From Meconema thalassinum (taxonomy: Eukaryota > Arthropoda > Insecta > Orthoptera > Tettigoniidae): a DNA stretch of 64,000 nucleotides. The stretch lies in the NCBI GenBank assembly GCA_946902985.2, contig OX336393.1:362434779-362498778 (forward strand). Direction: 5' to 3'. A program made the position numbers and the translations under genes. Of the stretch, positions 1-11,159 are shown piece by piece. The notes beneath the pieces are model-generated. The model was not told the origin of the DNA and did not search any database. It worked only from the letters and a program-made list of their open reading frames with translations. Each line of letters opens with the position of its first letter. Positions within the stretch are counted from its first letter, which is position 1.

Positions 1-1640
1 TTTCACTGTTTCCAATCTGCAACATCAATAAGTCTACACTCCTTTCATATACGGGGTAGCTTTCACCCCCCCTGCTATTTTTCATCAAAAACAAAAGATC
101 TTAGGTTCAATTATCATTTTTACCCGTTTAAGACCTTTTTCCCCACTGTAAAATCACTAGTTACTGTTTTAGGGGTGACATCATCTATCCGGGTAAAAGC
201 CTATGTCACAACGAATTTTTTAAGCTATTACACATAATTTTACGGTTCTTAGTTTCCAAGGTATCGATTTTTCAATTTTGGGGTAGTTTTCACCCCCCTG
301 CTATTTTTCATCAAAAACAAAAGATCTTAGGTTCAATTATCATTTTTACCCGTTTAAAACCTTTTTCCCCACTGTAAAATCACTATTTACTGTTTTAGGG
401 GTGACATCATCTATCCGGGTAAAAGCCTATGTCACAACGAATTTTTTAAGCTATTACACATAATTTTACGGTTCTTAGTTTCCAAGGTATCGATTTTTCA
501 ATTTTGGGGTAGTTTTCACCCCCCTGCTATTTTTCATCAAAAACAAAAGATCTTAGGTTCAATTATCATTTTTACCCGTTTAAAACCTTTTTCCCCACTG
601 TAAAATCACTATTTACTGTTTTAGGGGTGACATCATCTATCCGGGTAAAAGCCTATGTCACAACGAATTTTTTAAGCTATTACACATAATTTTACGGTTC
701 TTAGTTTCCAAGGTATCGATTTTTCAATTTTGGGGTAGTTTTCACCCCCCTGCTATTTTTCATCAAAAACAAAAGATCTTAGGTTCAATTATCATTTTTA
801 CCCGTTTAAAACCTTTTTCCCCACTGTAAAATCACTATTTACTGTTTTAGGGGTGACATCATCTATCCGGGTAAAAGCCTATGTCACAACGAATTTTTTA
901 AGCTATTACACATAATTTTACGGTTCTTAGTTTCCAAGGTATCGATTTTTCAATTTGGGGGTAGTTTTCACCCCCCTGCTATTTTTCATCAAAAACAAAA
1001 GATCTTAGGTTCAATTATCATTTTTACCCGTTTAAAACCTTTTTCCCCACTGTAAAATCACTATTTACTGTTTTAGGGGTGACATCATCTATCCGGGTAA
1101 AAGCCTATGTCACAACGAATTTTTTAAGCTATTACACATAATTTTACGGTTCTTAGTTTCCAAGGTATCGATTTTTCAATTTTGGGGTAGTTTTCACCCC
1201 CCTGCTATTTTTCATCAAAAACAAAAGATCTTAGGTTCAATTATCATTTTTACCCGTTTAAAACCTTTTTCCCCACTGTAAAATCACTATTTACTGTTTT
1301 AGGGGTGACATCATCTATCCGGGTAAAAGCCTATGTCACAACGAATTTTTTAAGCTATTACACATAATTTTACGGTTCTTAGTTTCCAAGGTATCGATTT
1401 TTCAATTTGGGGGTAGTTTTCACCCCCCCTGCTATTTTTCATCAAAAACAAAAGATCTTAGTTTCATTTATCATTTTTAGGTGTTTAACACGTTTTTTCC
1501 CCATAACATGACTATTTACTGTTTTAGGGGTGAAATGACCAATCCAGGTAAAAGCCTATGTCATCACCTATTTTTAAAGCTATAACGCCTAATTTTAGGG
1601 TTCATAGTTTCCAAGATATTGAGTTTTCAATTTTGGGGGG
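1..1640. repeat. 226-bp satellite array, about seven units
   Basis: A landmark GGGGTAG(T/C)TTTCACCCCCC recurs with its G-run ending pattern at 53, 280, 506, 732, 958, 1184, 1410 and 1638. This gives a period of 226 bp in the middle units, with 227 and 228 at the two ends. Central units look nearly identical by eye. The last unit (about 1410-1640) is clearly diverged, as expected at an array edge. Each unit also holds a conserved CATCTATCCGGGTAAAAGCC block and a TCCAAGGTATCGATTTTTC block. No open frame runs through the array. The array enters from the left edge, so its full length is unknown. It may lie inside the Helitron that ends at 5761, but that link is inferred only from adjacency. Confidence 0.95.
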
Positions 1641-3017
1641 GTAGTTTCACCCCATAAAGGGGGACGTCGCCCCAAGTGCTAGGACCCCTCATACAAGTCC
1701 CTAGCATGATTGGTTCACGAGATATTAACAAAAGTGTAGTTAGGCCCTTTTGACAAGAAAATAAATGAATGATACTTTCAAAAACGAGGTGTCACCCCAA
1801 GTGCTAGGATACTGCCTATGGGAAAATCCCATCCTGGGTTCAGAAAATATTAACAAATGTGTAGTTAGACCCTTTTGACAAAAGCCACCGGTGTGCATAC
1901 ATACAAAAATTGCTCTTTCACCCCAGGTAAGGGTAGTTTTTATTTTGGGGGTTGACATACCTCATTCATACAAAAGGAGAATTCACTACGAGTCCTATGA
2001 CACCCCATATGTTTACATCGCATTATTGGTTAGCGAGATACTAAAAATCGAATGACCTATTAGTTTTTTGTTTTTTTAATAAATTTTTTAAAAAGCCTCA
2101 TCTATAAAGAATCTTTTAAAAATTCCGCTCTCTTACAAAAGCCCTCAAGTGCGCATGCATACAAAAATAACCACTACTTAACCTCCGGGTAAGGGTAGAT
2201 TTATTTTGGGGTGGATATACTCCCGTCCATAGCAAGGGGTGGTTCACCACAAGTCCTACCCATAACATGACTATTTACTGTTTTAGGGGTGAAATGACCA
2301 ATCCAGGTAAAAGCCTATGTCATCACCTATTTTTAAAGCTATAACGCCTAATTTTAGGGTTCATAGTTTCCAAGATATTGAGTTTTCAATTTTGGGGGGG
2401 TAGTTTCACCCCATAAAGGGGGACGTCGCCCCAAGTGCTAGGACCCCTCATACAAGTCCCTAGCATGATTGGTTCACGAGATATTAACAAAAGTGTAGTT
2501 AGGCCCTTTTGACAAGAAAATAAATGAATGATACTTTCAAAAACGAGGTGTCACCCCAAGTGCTAGGATACTGCCTATGGGAAAATCCCATCCTGGGTTC
2601 AGAAAATATTAACAAATGTGTAGTTAGACCCTTTTGACAAAAGCCACCGGTGTGCATACATACAAAAATTGCTCTTTCACCCCAGGTAAGGGTAGTTTTT
2701 ATTTTGGGGGTTGACATACCTCATTCATACAAAAGGAGAATTCACTACGAGTCCTATGACACCCCATATGTTTACATCGCATTATTGGTTAGCGAGATAC
2801 TAAAAATCGAATGACCTATTAGTTTTTTGTTTTTTTAATAAATTTTTTAAAAAGCCTCATCTATAAAGAATCTTTTAAAAATTCCGCTCTCTTACAAAAG
2901 CCCTCAAGTGCGCATGCATACAAAAATAACCACTACTTAACCTCCGGGTAAGGGTAGATTTATTTTGGGGTGGATATACTCCCGTCCATAGCAAGGGGTG
3001 GTTCACCACAAGTCCTA
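1500..3017. repeat. 759-bp tandem duplication (1500-2258 and 2259-3017)
   Basis: Two head-to-tail copies of a 759-bp block appear identical wherever I compared them. The block starts in the diverged last unit of the 226-bp satellite and ends after GGTTCACCACAAGTCCTAC. Copy one is followed directly by the start of copy two, and copy two by GACACCCTATATGC. The junction is therefore a clean tandem breakpoint with 1 bp of ambiguity. Inside each block there are weaker internal repeats, such as AGTGCTAGGA and GTGTAGTTAG(G/A)CCCTTTTG, each seen twice. A 72-codon minus-strand open frame occurs identically in both copies (1740-1958, 2499-2717). I regard it as chance, because it lies in satellite-like DNA. 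Confidence 0.93.
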
Positions 3018-3540
3018 CGACACCCTATATGCATCGTTCTAGCCTTACAAGCTCATTAAATTCGCCAAATTGTCAAAAAAGCACGTTTACCTCAAATTGC
3101 GTTTCCAAATTCCACCCATTTTAAAAAATTACCTCACCATCAAATAGAGCGGGAAAAATAGCATTTAAACGAACCCTCACTCAACCCTAGTCCTCGCCCG
3201 CCACCAAACATTTCCCAACATAGCCATACGTATTCAAGCACACACGCGACTTGCAAGAGAACATACACTACCCCACTACCCGCGAATAACCTTTTGTTTT
3301 GGTGCTCACACTCGCATGGGTGTCAGATGACAGTTAGCATCCTAATAAACATCCTCCATGACGTCAACACCCATTAACTTTTTATCACCATCGCACAAAC
3401 AAGCCAAAGGGTCAACCTCTTCCCACGCTAACACGTGCACTGCACATGCTCGCTCCTGGACCACGTGCTCGCTCTAAGGACCCATGACGTCATCCCATGA
3501 CGTCATCAGGATTACGCAATTTCTGGTCATGATGATGCAA
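3018..3540. other. unassigned AT-rich stretch with CRE-like sites
   Basis: No gene is visible here. The stretch has several TGACGTCA-like palindromes: ATGACGTCAACACCC near 3359, and two CCATGACGTCATC near 3482-3505. It sits between the 759-bp duplication and the ~640-bp Helitron repeats and may be part of the same element. Confidence 0.4.
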
Positions 3541-5761
3541 TATTTAGAGTCTAACAAACACTTACTACTTTCAGGTTCTAAAGGGGTGTTAAGGGGGTAG
3601 ACTTGCATTTAATTGAATAACAATATCTCCCGAATGATTTCCTTTGGGATGGGATACTAGGCATATAAACTCATCATTAAGAATAAGAAGACACATGTCT
3701 GAGGGTTTTTCGATGTGGTGTATATTATGAGGTGTATGTGTGAAAAGTGAGTGTTGAAGGATTCTTAACGGAGCAAGTATCTCTTAAAAGACAGAGGCAA
3801 AAAGTAAGAATCTCAGGGAGAAAAATCAGATTGATAAAGTAGTAGATAGGTGTTCGATCGTTTTTTCATAATCCAATTTAAGGGGCTCATGGAGAGGGAT
3901 GAAATTCTGGGGAAAGAAGTCCACTAAGGAAGGATTTTTGGATATTCACTCATCATCCCCCAGCAAACCTATTGCAGTTAGAAACTTGAAATTTTGGGGA
4001 TATGTTCGTTGTTTGTCGAAAAAGTCCACTAAGGATGGATTTTTGGATATTCATGTTCTGAAGGGGTGTTAAGGGGGTTAAACTTGCATTTCATTGAATA
4101 ACAATATCTCACGAGTTGTTTCATTTGGGGATGTGATATTCGGCATACAAACTAATCATTTAAAATAAGCAGACATATGTCTAAGGGTTTATCGATATGG
4201 TGTATATTATGAGGTGAAAGGGGAGAAAATTGGGGGTTGAAGGATTCTTAACGGAGCGTGTACTGTATCTCTTATTCAACATAGGCGATAAGTTTGAAAT
4301 TCAGCGGAAAAAGCAGCTTAAAAATAAGTAAATAGGTGTTCGACCATTTCTTCATAAATCCATTTTAAGGGGCCCATGGGGAGGAGTGAAATTCGGGGGG
4401 GGGGGATGGGAACAGGAAAGAAGGTGTCCTAACTGATTGACTTACTTACTCACTTATCAAACTCAGGGGGAAAACAGCTTTAAATAAGTAAATAGGTGTT
4501 CGACCGTTTTTTTTTTTCATAAATCCAATTTAAGGGGTTCTTGGGGAGGGGTGAAATTCTCAAATATTAATGAAAGAAAATGTCCTGACTGACTCACTCA
4601 CACATCATCGCCCAGCAAAAATTATTGAAGTTAGAAACATGAAATTTTGGGGATAAGTTCGTGGTATGTCGAAAACGTCCACTAAGGAAAGAGTTTTGGA
4701 TATTCAGGTTCTAATGAAGTGTTAAGGGGGTAAACGTGCATTTCATTGAATAACAATATCTCATGAGTGGTTTCATTTGGGGATGTGATACTTGGCATAT
4801 ATACTAATCATTTAAAATAAGCTGACACATGTCTAATGGTTTTTCGATGTGGTGTATATTATGAGGTGAAAGGGATGAAAAGTGGGGGTTGAAAGATTCC
4901 GAACGGAGCGTGTATCTCTTAAACGACATAGACGAGGAGTTTGATTTTCTCCGAGTTCCAATCACCTTAAAAATTAATAAATGAATAAATAATTAAAATA
5001 AGTAGATGTTCGACCGTTTTTTTTTTCATAAATCCAATTTAAGGGGCATATGGGGAGGGGTGAAATTCTGGAATAAAAACGTCCACTAAGGAAGGATTTT
5101 TGGATGTTCACTCTCATCGACCAATCAAAACTATTGAAGTTAGAAGAAGGGGATATGTTTGTTGTGTGTCGAAAATGTCTACTAAGGAGGGATTTTTGGA
5201 TATTCAGGTTCTAAAGGGGTGTTAACAGGGTTAAACTGCATGTCATTGAATAACAATATGACACGACTATGACGCGAGCGAAGCGAGGCTAAAAATGAGA
5301 TGGTGTGTGTCTGTGTATTACTCAATCACGCAAGAACCACTGGTCCGACTTACATGAATTTTACATGAAAGTAGCTGATTTAACTGGTTAACATATAGGC
5401 TACTTTTGATTTCAATACTTTGCACTATGGCGACCATTTTAGTGACGTCACTACACCCTTTGGTTTCAAACTTTCATATTTCCATTTCAAATAAAAAGTG
5501 AACGCTAAGAAATAGCAAACTTTTGTTGGCATATACGAGGTTTAAAATTACATTTTCTATCCGAAAGGTATCTCCAACGGTTAGCGAGTAAAACCTAAAT
5601 TTGTGCTATAAAACACGGTCAACGCCGAACGGTGTAGTTGGACAAAATGTTCCATCCTTAATCTCCCTCTGCGCAGCACCTCGCCTATCCCCTGTTTTAA
5701 CTGTCACTTTCACATTTTAATTTATTTATGACGCGTAGCGAAGCACGGGTACTTCAGCTAG
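3541..5761 (+). mobile_element. Helitron, 3' portion, with ~640-bp internal tandem repeats
   Basis: The 3' end reads GACGCGTAGCGAAGCACGGG then TACTTCAGCTAG followed by T at 5762. This fits the Helitron rule of a CTRR terminus abutting a host T, with a short GAAG/CTTC stem just before it. The last ~520 bp (5241-5761) match 60929-61444, where a matching 5' end is also visible at 57202. Internal repeats are marked by CAATATCTC(C/A)CGA at about 3621, 4098 and CAATATCTCATGA at 4755, and by AATTTAAGGGG with GGGGAGG(G)GTGAAATTCT. No Rep/helicase coding is visible, so this is a non-autonomous copy. The 5' end is not in the window or is lost; the start given is only where the shared repeats become recognisable. 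Confidence 0.8.
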
Positions 5762-5762
5762 T

Positions 5763-6180
5763 CTTATATATACATAAGCAAGAGGAAACTGACATGATGG
5801 TGGCACGAATGGTTGCTGGGACAAATAGATGGGAGCAATGACAGGAAGGTACTCGTAATGAAGAGATAAAGGCTAAGTTAGAAATGAACACGCTAGATGA
5901 AGCTGTTCGTATGAGCCGACTCAGATGGTGGGCTCAAGTGAAGAGAATGGGGGAGGAGAGATTACCGAAGAGGTGAATGAGTTCGACTGTAGAGGGTAAG
6001 AGAAATAGAGGTGGACCTAAAAGGCGATGATTAGATTCAGTGTTGAACGATTTCACAGTGAGAGGTATAGAGGCAGGGGAGGCCGCAGTGCTAACTGCTA
6101 ATAGGGAATCATGGAGGCGACTTGTTCGCAAACACAGGCTTGCAGACTGAACGCTGAAAGGCAAAACGGCCTAAAATGAA
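5763..6180 (+). mobile_element. LINE (non-LTR) reverse transcriptase C-terminal remnant
   Basis: Plus-strand translation gives the familiar LINE C-terminus: a stretch beginning MVARMVAGTNRWEQ, then NEEIKAKLEMNTLDEAVRMS, RLRWWAQVKRMGEERLPKR, and RNRGGPKRR followed by LDSVLNDFTVRGIEAGEAA. The (R)LRWxxxVxRM and GGPxRR motifs are typical. Several in-frame stops (for example after LPKR and after PKRR) show it is dead. It starts directly at the Helitron 3' junction, so the Helitron probably inserted into this LINE, with the rest of the LINE beyond the left side. It ends in an ATT-rich tail at about 6195-6220. Confidence 0.85.
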
Positions 6181-6284
6181 AATGTATGAAATGTTATTAT
6201 TATTATTAATATTATAATTATATAGAAGACAATTGTATTTTCACTATACAGTATGCTACATATTCTGAAGCAGAAATAAACACC

Positions 6285-7070
6285 TTATGGTGTAGCAGCT
6301 AGCATTCTTGGCTGTCGTTCCGGAGATTGGGATCCGATTTCCGGCTCTTACCAAGAAGCTCAATTGTGGTCTGAGGGCTGGATCGGGGTACATTTAGCCT
6401 CATAGGTCAAAACGGAGAAGAGATGTGTTCGATTCACACCTCCACCATCTTGCATATGGTTTTACGTGGTTTCCCTCTTCTAATCCATGCACATGCTGGA
6501 TGGTTCCTAAGTTAAGGCCACGGTCGCCTCCTTTCCAATCCTTACTTGAATTACAAAACACACGCACTAATACAGCCATCAGCTTGCCACGGTGGGTGAG
6601 TGGTTAACGTGTCGGTCTACTAACCCCAAGCTTGCAGGTTCGCTCCTGGCCGTGGTAAGTGATTTTTGAAGGTGGAAAAAATTACGACACGCGTGTCATA
6701 CGATGTTGGCATGTCAAAGAACCCATTTAAATTCAGTAGGCCGTGTTCATCATGGCAAAATTAATCTCGGGAGTTTCCGCCAACACAAAGTTCCTCATTT
6801 CTCTACTAGAAAGCACCATAGTGTTCATGGAGCTAAGATATCTAACCTCCTTGACTTTCATAGTGCTTCAAGGAACAACGAAATTCGACATGGAAATAAC
6901 AAAGCTTTCACCCGGCACCTGAGGCCATACGTTATTATTATTATTATTATTATTATCATTATTATTATTATACAGCCATCACAATAACACAGGATATTAG
7001 AAACCCAACTACACGGAGCTAAATTACCACGATGTCCAAGTCCCTCAAGTTAAACATCAACAACTTTATA
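6285..7070 (+). mobile_element. SINE, head E with tail 1, split by a SINE A insertion
   Basis: The 5' part (about 6285-6581) has the shared central motif ACGTGGTTTCCC, the run GGATGGTTCCTAAGTTAAGG, and tail 1 starting at TTACTTGAATTACAAA. Tail 1 stops at TACAGCCATCA (6571-6581) and resumes at a second TACAGCCATCA (6971-6981) with CAATAACACAGG and ACACGGAGCTAAATTACCAC. The interruption is the SINE A copy at 6582-6970. A degenerate B box (GTTCGATTCACACC) is near 6427. It carries no coding function; the frames crossing it are chance. Confidence 0.85.
6582..6970 (+). mobile_element. SINE A copy 1 with ATT tail
   Basis: This is a tRNA-like head with an A-box-like TGGGTGAGTGG and a B-box-like GGTTCGCTCCTGG, then a ~300-bp body and an ATT microsatellite tail (about 6931-6970). 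It is flanked by the 11-bp TSD TACAGCCATCA at 6571-6581 and 6971-6981. A second copy is at 55735-56125; bodies align through CATGTCAAAGAACCCATTT-like text and TTTCCGCCAACACAAAGTTC. The 94-codon frame at 6703-6987, whose isoleucine run comes from the ATT tail, is an artefact. Confidence 0.9.
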
Positions 7071-7122
7071 AAGATGAATTCTAACTGGAATTGCAAATGA
7101 ATTTTGAATTATCTATTTTTGA

Positions 7123-7259
7123 GGGTGCGCAAATGCGAGGGAGCCGTGTCAGTACATTTACTGGCACGTTAAAGATCCCCTTCGGGGCAAAATTCCGGCA
7201 CCCCGGCGTCTCTAAAAGCCAGGGTAGTTAAAAGGGACGTAAAAACAATAACATTATTA
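7123..7259 (+). mobile_element. SINE G fragment with 19-bp TSD
   Basis: The body begins GGGTGCGCAAATGCGAGGGA and ends AAAAGGGACGTAAAAACAAT then ATT. It matches the reverse complement of 24195-24440, 37537-37760 and 56425-56645, which retain the tRNA-like head that is missing here. A near-perfect 19-bp duplication, TTGAATTATCTATTT(T/C)TGA, flanks it at 7104-7122 and 7260-7278. That TSD marks a retrotransposed, 5'-truncated copy. Confidence 0.88.
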
Positions 7260-7284
7260 TTGAATTATCTATTTCTGAAAATTA

Positions 7285-7445
7285 CTTGCCTCTCACCAAG
7301 GCGGACCGGGTTTGATTCCTGGTCAATACATGTGAGAAGTGCATCACGTTTTGTGGTTCGTGTTTCACGAAAAATAAAGCTCCCCTGACTCATGATCGTG
7401 AGATTAGCAGACATGTGAAACTACAAACATCCTTCCTACCTTTAT
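7285..7445 (+). mobile_element. SINE B copy, 5' truncated
   Basis: GCCTCTCACCAAGGCGGACC, then GGGTTTGATTCCTGGTCAAT (B box) and a body CATGATCGTGAGATTAGCAG. The same family is seen at 18893, 41247 (plus) and 9800, 34878, 40788, 62437 (minus). Confidence 0.8.
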
Positions 7446-8345
7446 TTCTAAAAACATTACGCGTACCGAGACGGTTTCTCATTTGGTTACTACTGGCACG
7501 TTTTCCTGCAATTCGTTTCATTGCCACCACTCAGTGGAATGAATGGCTTACATTCTGCTAGAGATAATGACAGAGTATGGCGATCTTTTTACTGCAACCT
7601 GTAGAATCTTTCCATAATATGTCAATGCATTAGAGTTGAAATAATGTCATACTTTCACTGTGAGGTTGGAGTGAATGGAAAATCAATGACCTCTCTCTCT
7701 CTCTCAATCACGCGAAGCTCACATTAAGAACTGTATAAGCGTGTGATGGCAATGTGTGACTGAACAAACCTTGTCGATCAATCGTGCAATCGCTCGCCAA
7801 AGTAAATACAGTCCTCACTCCACTGTTGTGTGACGTACGAGATGATCTGCCTGTGATTATCAAGGAAATGATGAATGGAGATATAATTTATCAGGTCAAA
7901 TATATCACGGTTTAAAATATATTCTTATTTTATCATGCTAACTTTAAGGTTTAATTTGTACAAGAGATTATTGAAATATATGCTCTATAGAGCATCCAGC
8001 GTTGAGAAAATACAGTGGGTCTTATTGGCTTTTACTTTTAACGGAAATCCCCCCTATACTGGTTTTGTTACCTCTCCTTTTATCATGAAGGAACTCGGAA
8101 CATCTATATTTTTCGTCAAAATAGCTTCCTACAATTATCTGCCAATTGATTACCTTTTGTTATTGCATACAAGAATCGTTTATATTACGTCTTAGTCATT
8201 TAAAAATTGTCGATGTTAGCACGTTGGAAAGAAGAGCCTCGTCCTGTGCGGCATGCTCGCCCGGAGTGGAGCACGTGCTCAGTTCCGCCGGCAACATAAG
8301 TTCTGAAGCACTATCCGTCATTGGTGTTGTTGTTGTGCGTCTGCT
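7446..8345. other. no gene recognised
   Basis: AT-rich sequence with a short TC run near 7690. The short plus-strand frames at 7935-8195 and 8146-8517 show no family features. Nothing else is supported. Confidence 0.5.
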
Positions 8346-8349
8346 TTAT

Positions 8350-8455
8350 TTTATTTTCGATCGAATCAGGGCCGCCGACAGTTGGATTCGAACCCGCTAT
8401 CTCCCAATGCAACCTCACAGCTGCGCGCCCCTAACCGCACGGCTGACTCACTATA
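8350..8455 (-). mobile_element. tRNA-like SINE head, minus strand
   Basis: On the minus strand: TGAGTCAGCCGTGCGGTTAG, then a B box GCGGGTTCGAATCCAACTGT ending in CGGCGGCCCTGATT. The order of A-like and B-like boxes fits a tRNA-derived SINE head. No full cloverleaf or clear body is seen. Confidence 0.6.
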
Positions 8456-9795
8456 ATATTACAAATATTAATCTAAACAAAACAACAAGAATAAAATTGA
8501 GAGAAACTAAATTATAGTCTAACTAATAACAAAACAGGTCATGGGCAACAGTATTGCTGACGTAAAAATTGTTAACATCGCCAGCATACAGTACATTCGA
8601 GAAGGAAGGAAGGGTTGTGCCCTCGACATCTGTCAATCAGTAATGCGTCATAATATCATTACTAAATGAATGCCATTATTGGTTCTCTTCGCATACGGTA
8701 TCCTTAACACTGGTCCAATTCGTTAACACCTGAAAAACTGCTCCTTCCTGAGCGTGTTCTATTTCAGGTAGTGCTGGGGTTGTGTTGTCTCGCTAACTTA
8801 CGAAAGCGCAGAACTCAAAGCGGGAGAACATAACGTAAGACGTCAGCGCTACCTCTGCCTAGAGTTATCTCCACAGTCATTTCTAAACGTTGGATGCTCT
8901 ATAGTAGATACATTTTGAAATATAACGCATATCAATGCAAAATTAAGGACATCTATTCAAATTTTTCAACATCTATTCAATCGTTGGTGCATATTTCAAC
9001 CTTTTATTGAGGTCTTCATCAGACAAATTCCTTATATCTAATTCTTAAAACTAGTGTAACAATCATTCATAAAACGAAATGTATATCCTTACGATTTTAC
9101 ATAAACGTTCCTTATTCATAAATTCCTCAAGTGCTGGTTTAGCGATTAAGTTTTAAAAGGTTATACGTGTCTCTTAACCTCCCGATATAAGCCATGTAAC
9201 CTCATATTGAAGTACGGAAATTTGCAAATTATTCGAGTCAACGACAGTTTTCAAAAATTGCATTAACTTGAACATTTCACGGCTTAATAGACTAAATATG
9301 TTTGTAAGTCGCTGGAATTACTTCAAATGTTTAACCAAGAGTCTTAATTATATTTTCGTTTGGAAACTCACTGTCAAATGATGTTTTAAAATTTACACTA
9401 ACAGAGAAGCTTTGCTAATGCAAAATGCCACACGTTTTGTTTGGAATACATCGCTCCACTTTTCATGTGAATTTCGAGCAGAGTGATTTGGAGTATATTT
9501 TACTGATGATCCACTCTTAGACTATTCAAAGATTGATGAACCATGGATTGAAATCACCTGACTTAGAGGGTATATTCCAAAGTCAATTAAAAGTAGAAAA
9601 CGGACCTAGCTCAGGTATCCCTGGGAATCCCCATTTCTGAAAGTTTTCAGACGCAATTCCTTATGGGAGAAGATGCAAGTCCACGGGGGAGAAAATATTA
9701 CTAAGTAGGGTAAAAAAAGATGCCAGCAGTTGGTCAATAAAATTATTTTGAATAAACAATTGTGACTGATTTAAATTCATTATTTGATTATAATA
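8456..9795. other. no gene recognised; one hammerhead-like motif
   Basis: AT-rich, with no convincing coding. On the minus strand at about 8990-9032 there is CTGATGA, a potential short stem-loop, then GAAA (see findings). Confidence 0.4.
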
Positions 9796-9799
9796 ATTT

Positions 9800-9935
9800 G
9801 CACGCCTCTGTATAATCCTAACCACAGGACATGCCTCTTCACCTCGAAAATATCCCATTTAATAGCCGGGAGTCGAACACGTTCAGCCTAGGTGAGAAAC
9901 AGGCGAGCTTGATCACTGCAGCATCACGCCCCTTC
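9800..9935 (-). mobile_element. SINE B, minus strand, degenerate
   Basis: The reverse complement starts GGGGCGTGATGCTGCAGTGA with TCAAGCT, then the B-box region GTTCGACTCCCGGCTATTAA, and the body GGCATGTCCTGTGGTTAGGA. It matches the better SINE B copies at 34878-35052 and 41247-41435. Confidence 0.75.
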
Positions 9936-9939
9936 GGAG

Positions 9940-11130
9940 CGTATTATGTAGACTTTTCTGATGGATCTATGTTTGATCACCGGTCCTGCTCTTCTGTTTG
10001 GCTCTTCTAATTCAATCGCCATGGCAATTCATTCAAATGAACTTCGTAAATTCAGACAGAGGCCATGAATCTATTACCTCTCTAAGCTAAAGACTGAACG
10101 ACTCTTTATATTCTAGACCTGATAAATCACACCTTAATAGACAAACCTTCTGCAATAGTGAACTAAGTACTGACTATGATAATCATCACTTGACTGTGCC
10201 AAGCGACGGAGCTTTTGTGAACTTTGGTGAATCGTTATAATCAACTAACTTGTGTTAACTTGATTAACTCCACCAGAAAATTTCGTTGGAGATGACTGAA
10301 GATTGGTAACTCTCCAGTTAAATACCGTGAACCAAATAGACCGGATCATTCCTTCATTCGGAGTAATGTTGTGTTCTAGGTATTGTAGGGGTTATTGTAA
10401 AGCTAGCCGTATTTAAAAACAACACTTGTTTCTCTCCTGCACACTTATGGGATCAACATGTGTACGTGTATGCCTGTATGTGTGTGTGTTCTTCTACTTT
10501 CCGGAGCTATTTCAATGGAATTTCCCAATGACCTACTAAGACCTCGCCCAATCTTGACTGTGGCTTTCCAATTTCGATATCCCCAATGCAAAATGGCGGC
10601 CGCACGAAGTATTTCACCAGTATTCAATATCTCCAATTTATTGCAGCAATAGAAATTTAATGTTTTACGGTATAAAGCTATACAATGTAAGCTCCCATAT
10701 TTGACTTCTAAAGACCCGGTAAGTACAAAAACAGCACGGCAGCCTCATGAATTTCAAATATGTTAATTGAATTTTCAGACGAATCTGAGAACGGTGAAAC
10801 AATGCACGGCGAATCTTTACTTAGAGATAAATATAATGGCGTTTTAAGTTGTTCAACTGTTTTCGGAAAGCCAAGATGGTAGCTTGGCGAAACTTTGAAA
10901 ACATCTTTTTTATCTTTTGTATGCAATTGAATGATGACGGAAAACATTATGAACTTAACTACTGCAATAATCACATACTAGATGAAACCCGTCAAAACAT
11001 GACGGACAATGGAAAACAAATTTACTGAAGAAGCTTCTTATATAAGTTACATTCTTTGTACGATTACTTTTTAGCACTATTGCAACTTTAAGGGCGTCAA
11101 AAGATAGCACTCTCAGCATTGCAACATATT
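9940..11130. other. no gene recognised
   Basis: I find only overlapping short frames on both strands (10445-10974) with no family motifs. No repeats are obvious apart from the TSD beginning at 11131. Confidence 0.45.
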
Positions 11131-11159
11131 GCTGGTCATGACTGAAAACGTGATGAGGT
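11131..11159. repeat. target-site duplication, left copy of LINE at 11160-12915
   Basis: A 29-bp sequence starting GCTGGTCATGACT and ending AAAACGTGATGAGGT is repeated at 12916-12944 with one mismatch (G versus T). This defines both ends of the LINE copy between them. Confidence 0.93.

Noticed and set aside
1740..2717. Two identical 72-residue minus-strand frames
   Set aside because: Identity comes from the 759-bp duplication; the DNA is satellite-like and no motif or codon signal supports a gene.
3359..3510. cAMP-response-element-like TGACGTCA sites as a host promoter
   Set aside because: They lie between satellite and Helitron repeats, with no transcript or gene nearby to regulate.
5762..5780. 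Another Helitron 5' end (TCTTATATATA) directly after the first Helitron's CTAG
   Set aside because: Only about 11 bases agree with the 57202 end, and the sequence continues straight into LINE coding.
6703..6987. 94-codon frame ending in an isoleucine run
   Set aside because: It lies inside SINE A and its ATT tail and crosses the TSD.
10445..10974. Short frames on both strands with a CpG-containing stretch near 10595
   Set aside because: No family motif, overlapping frames on opposite strands, no repeat or splice support.
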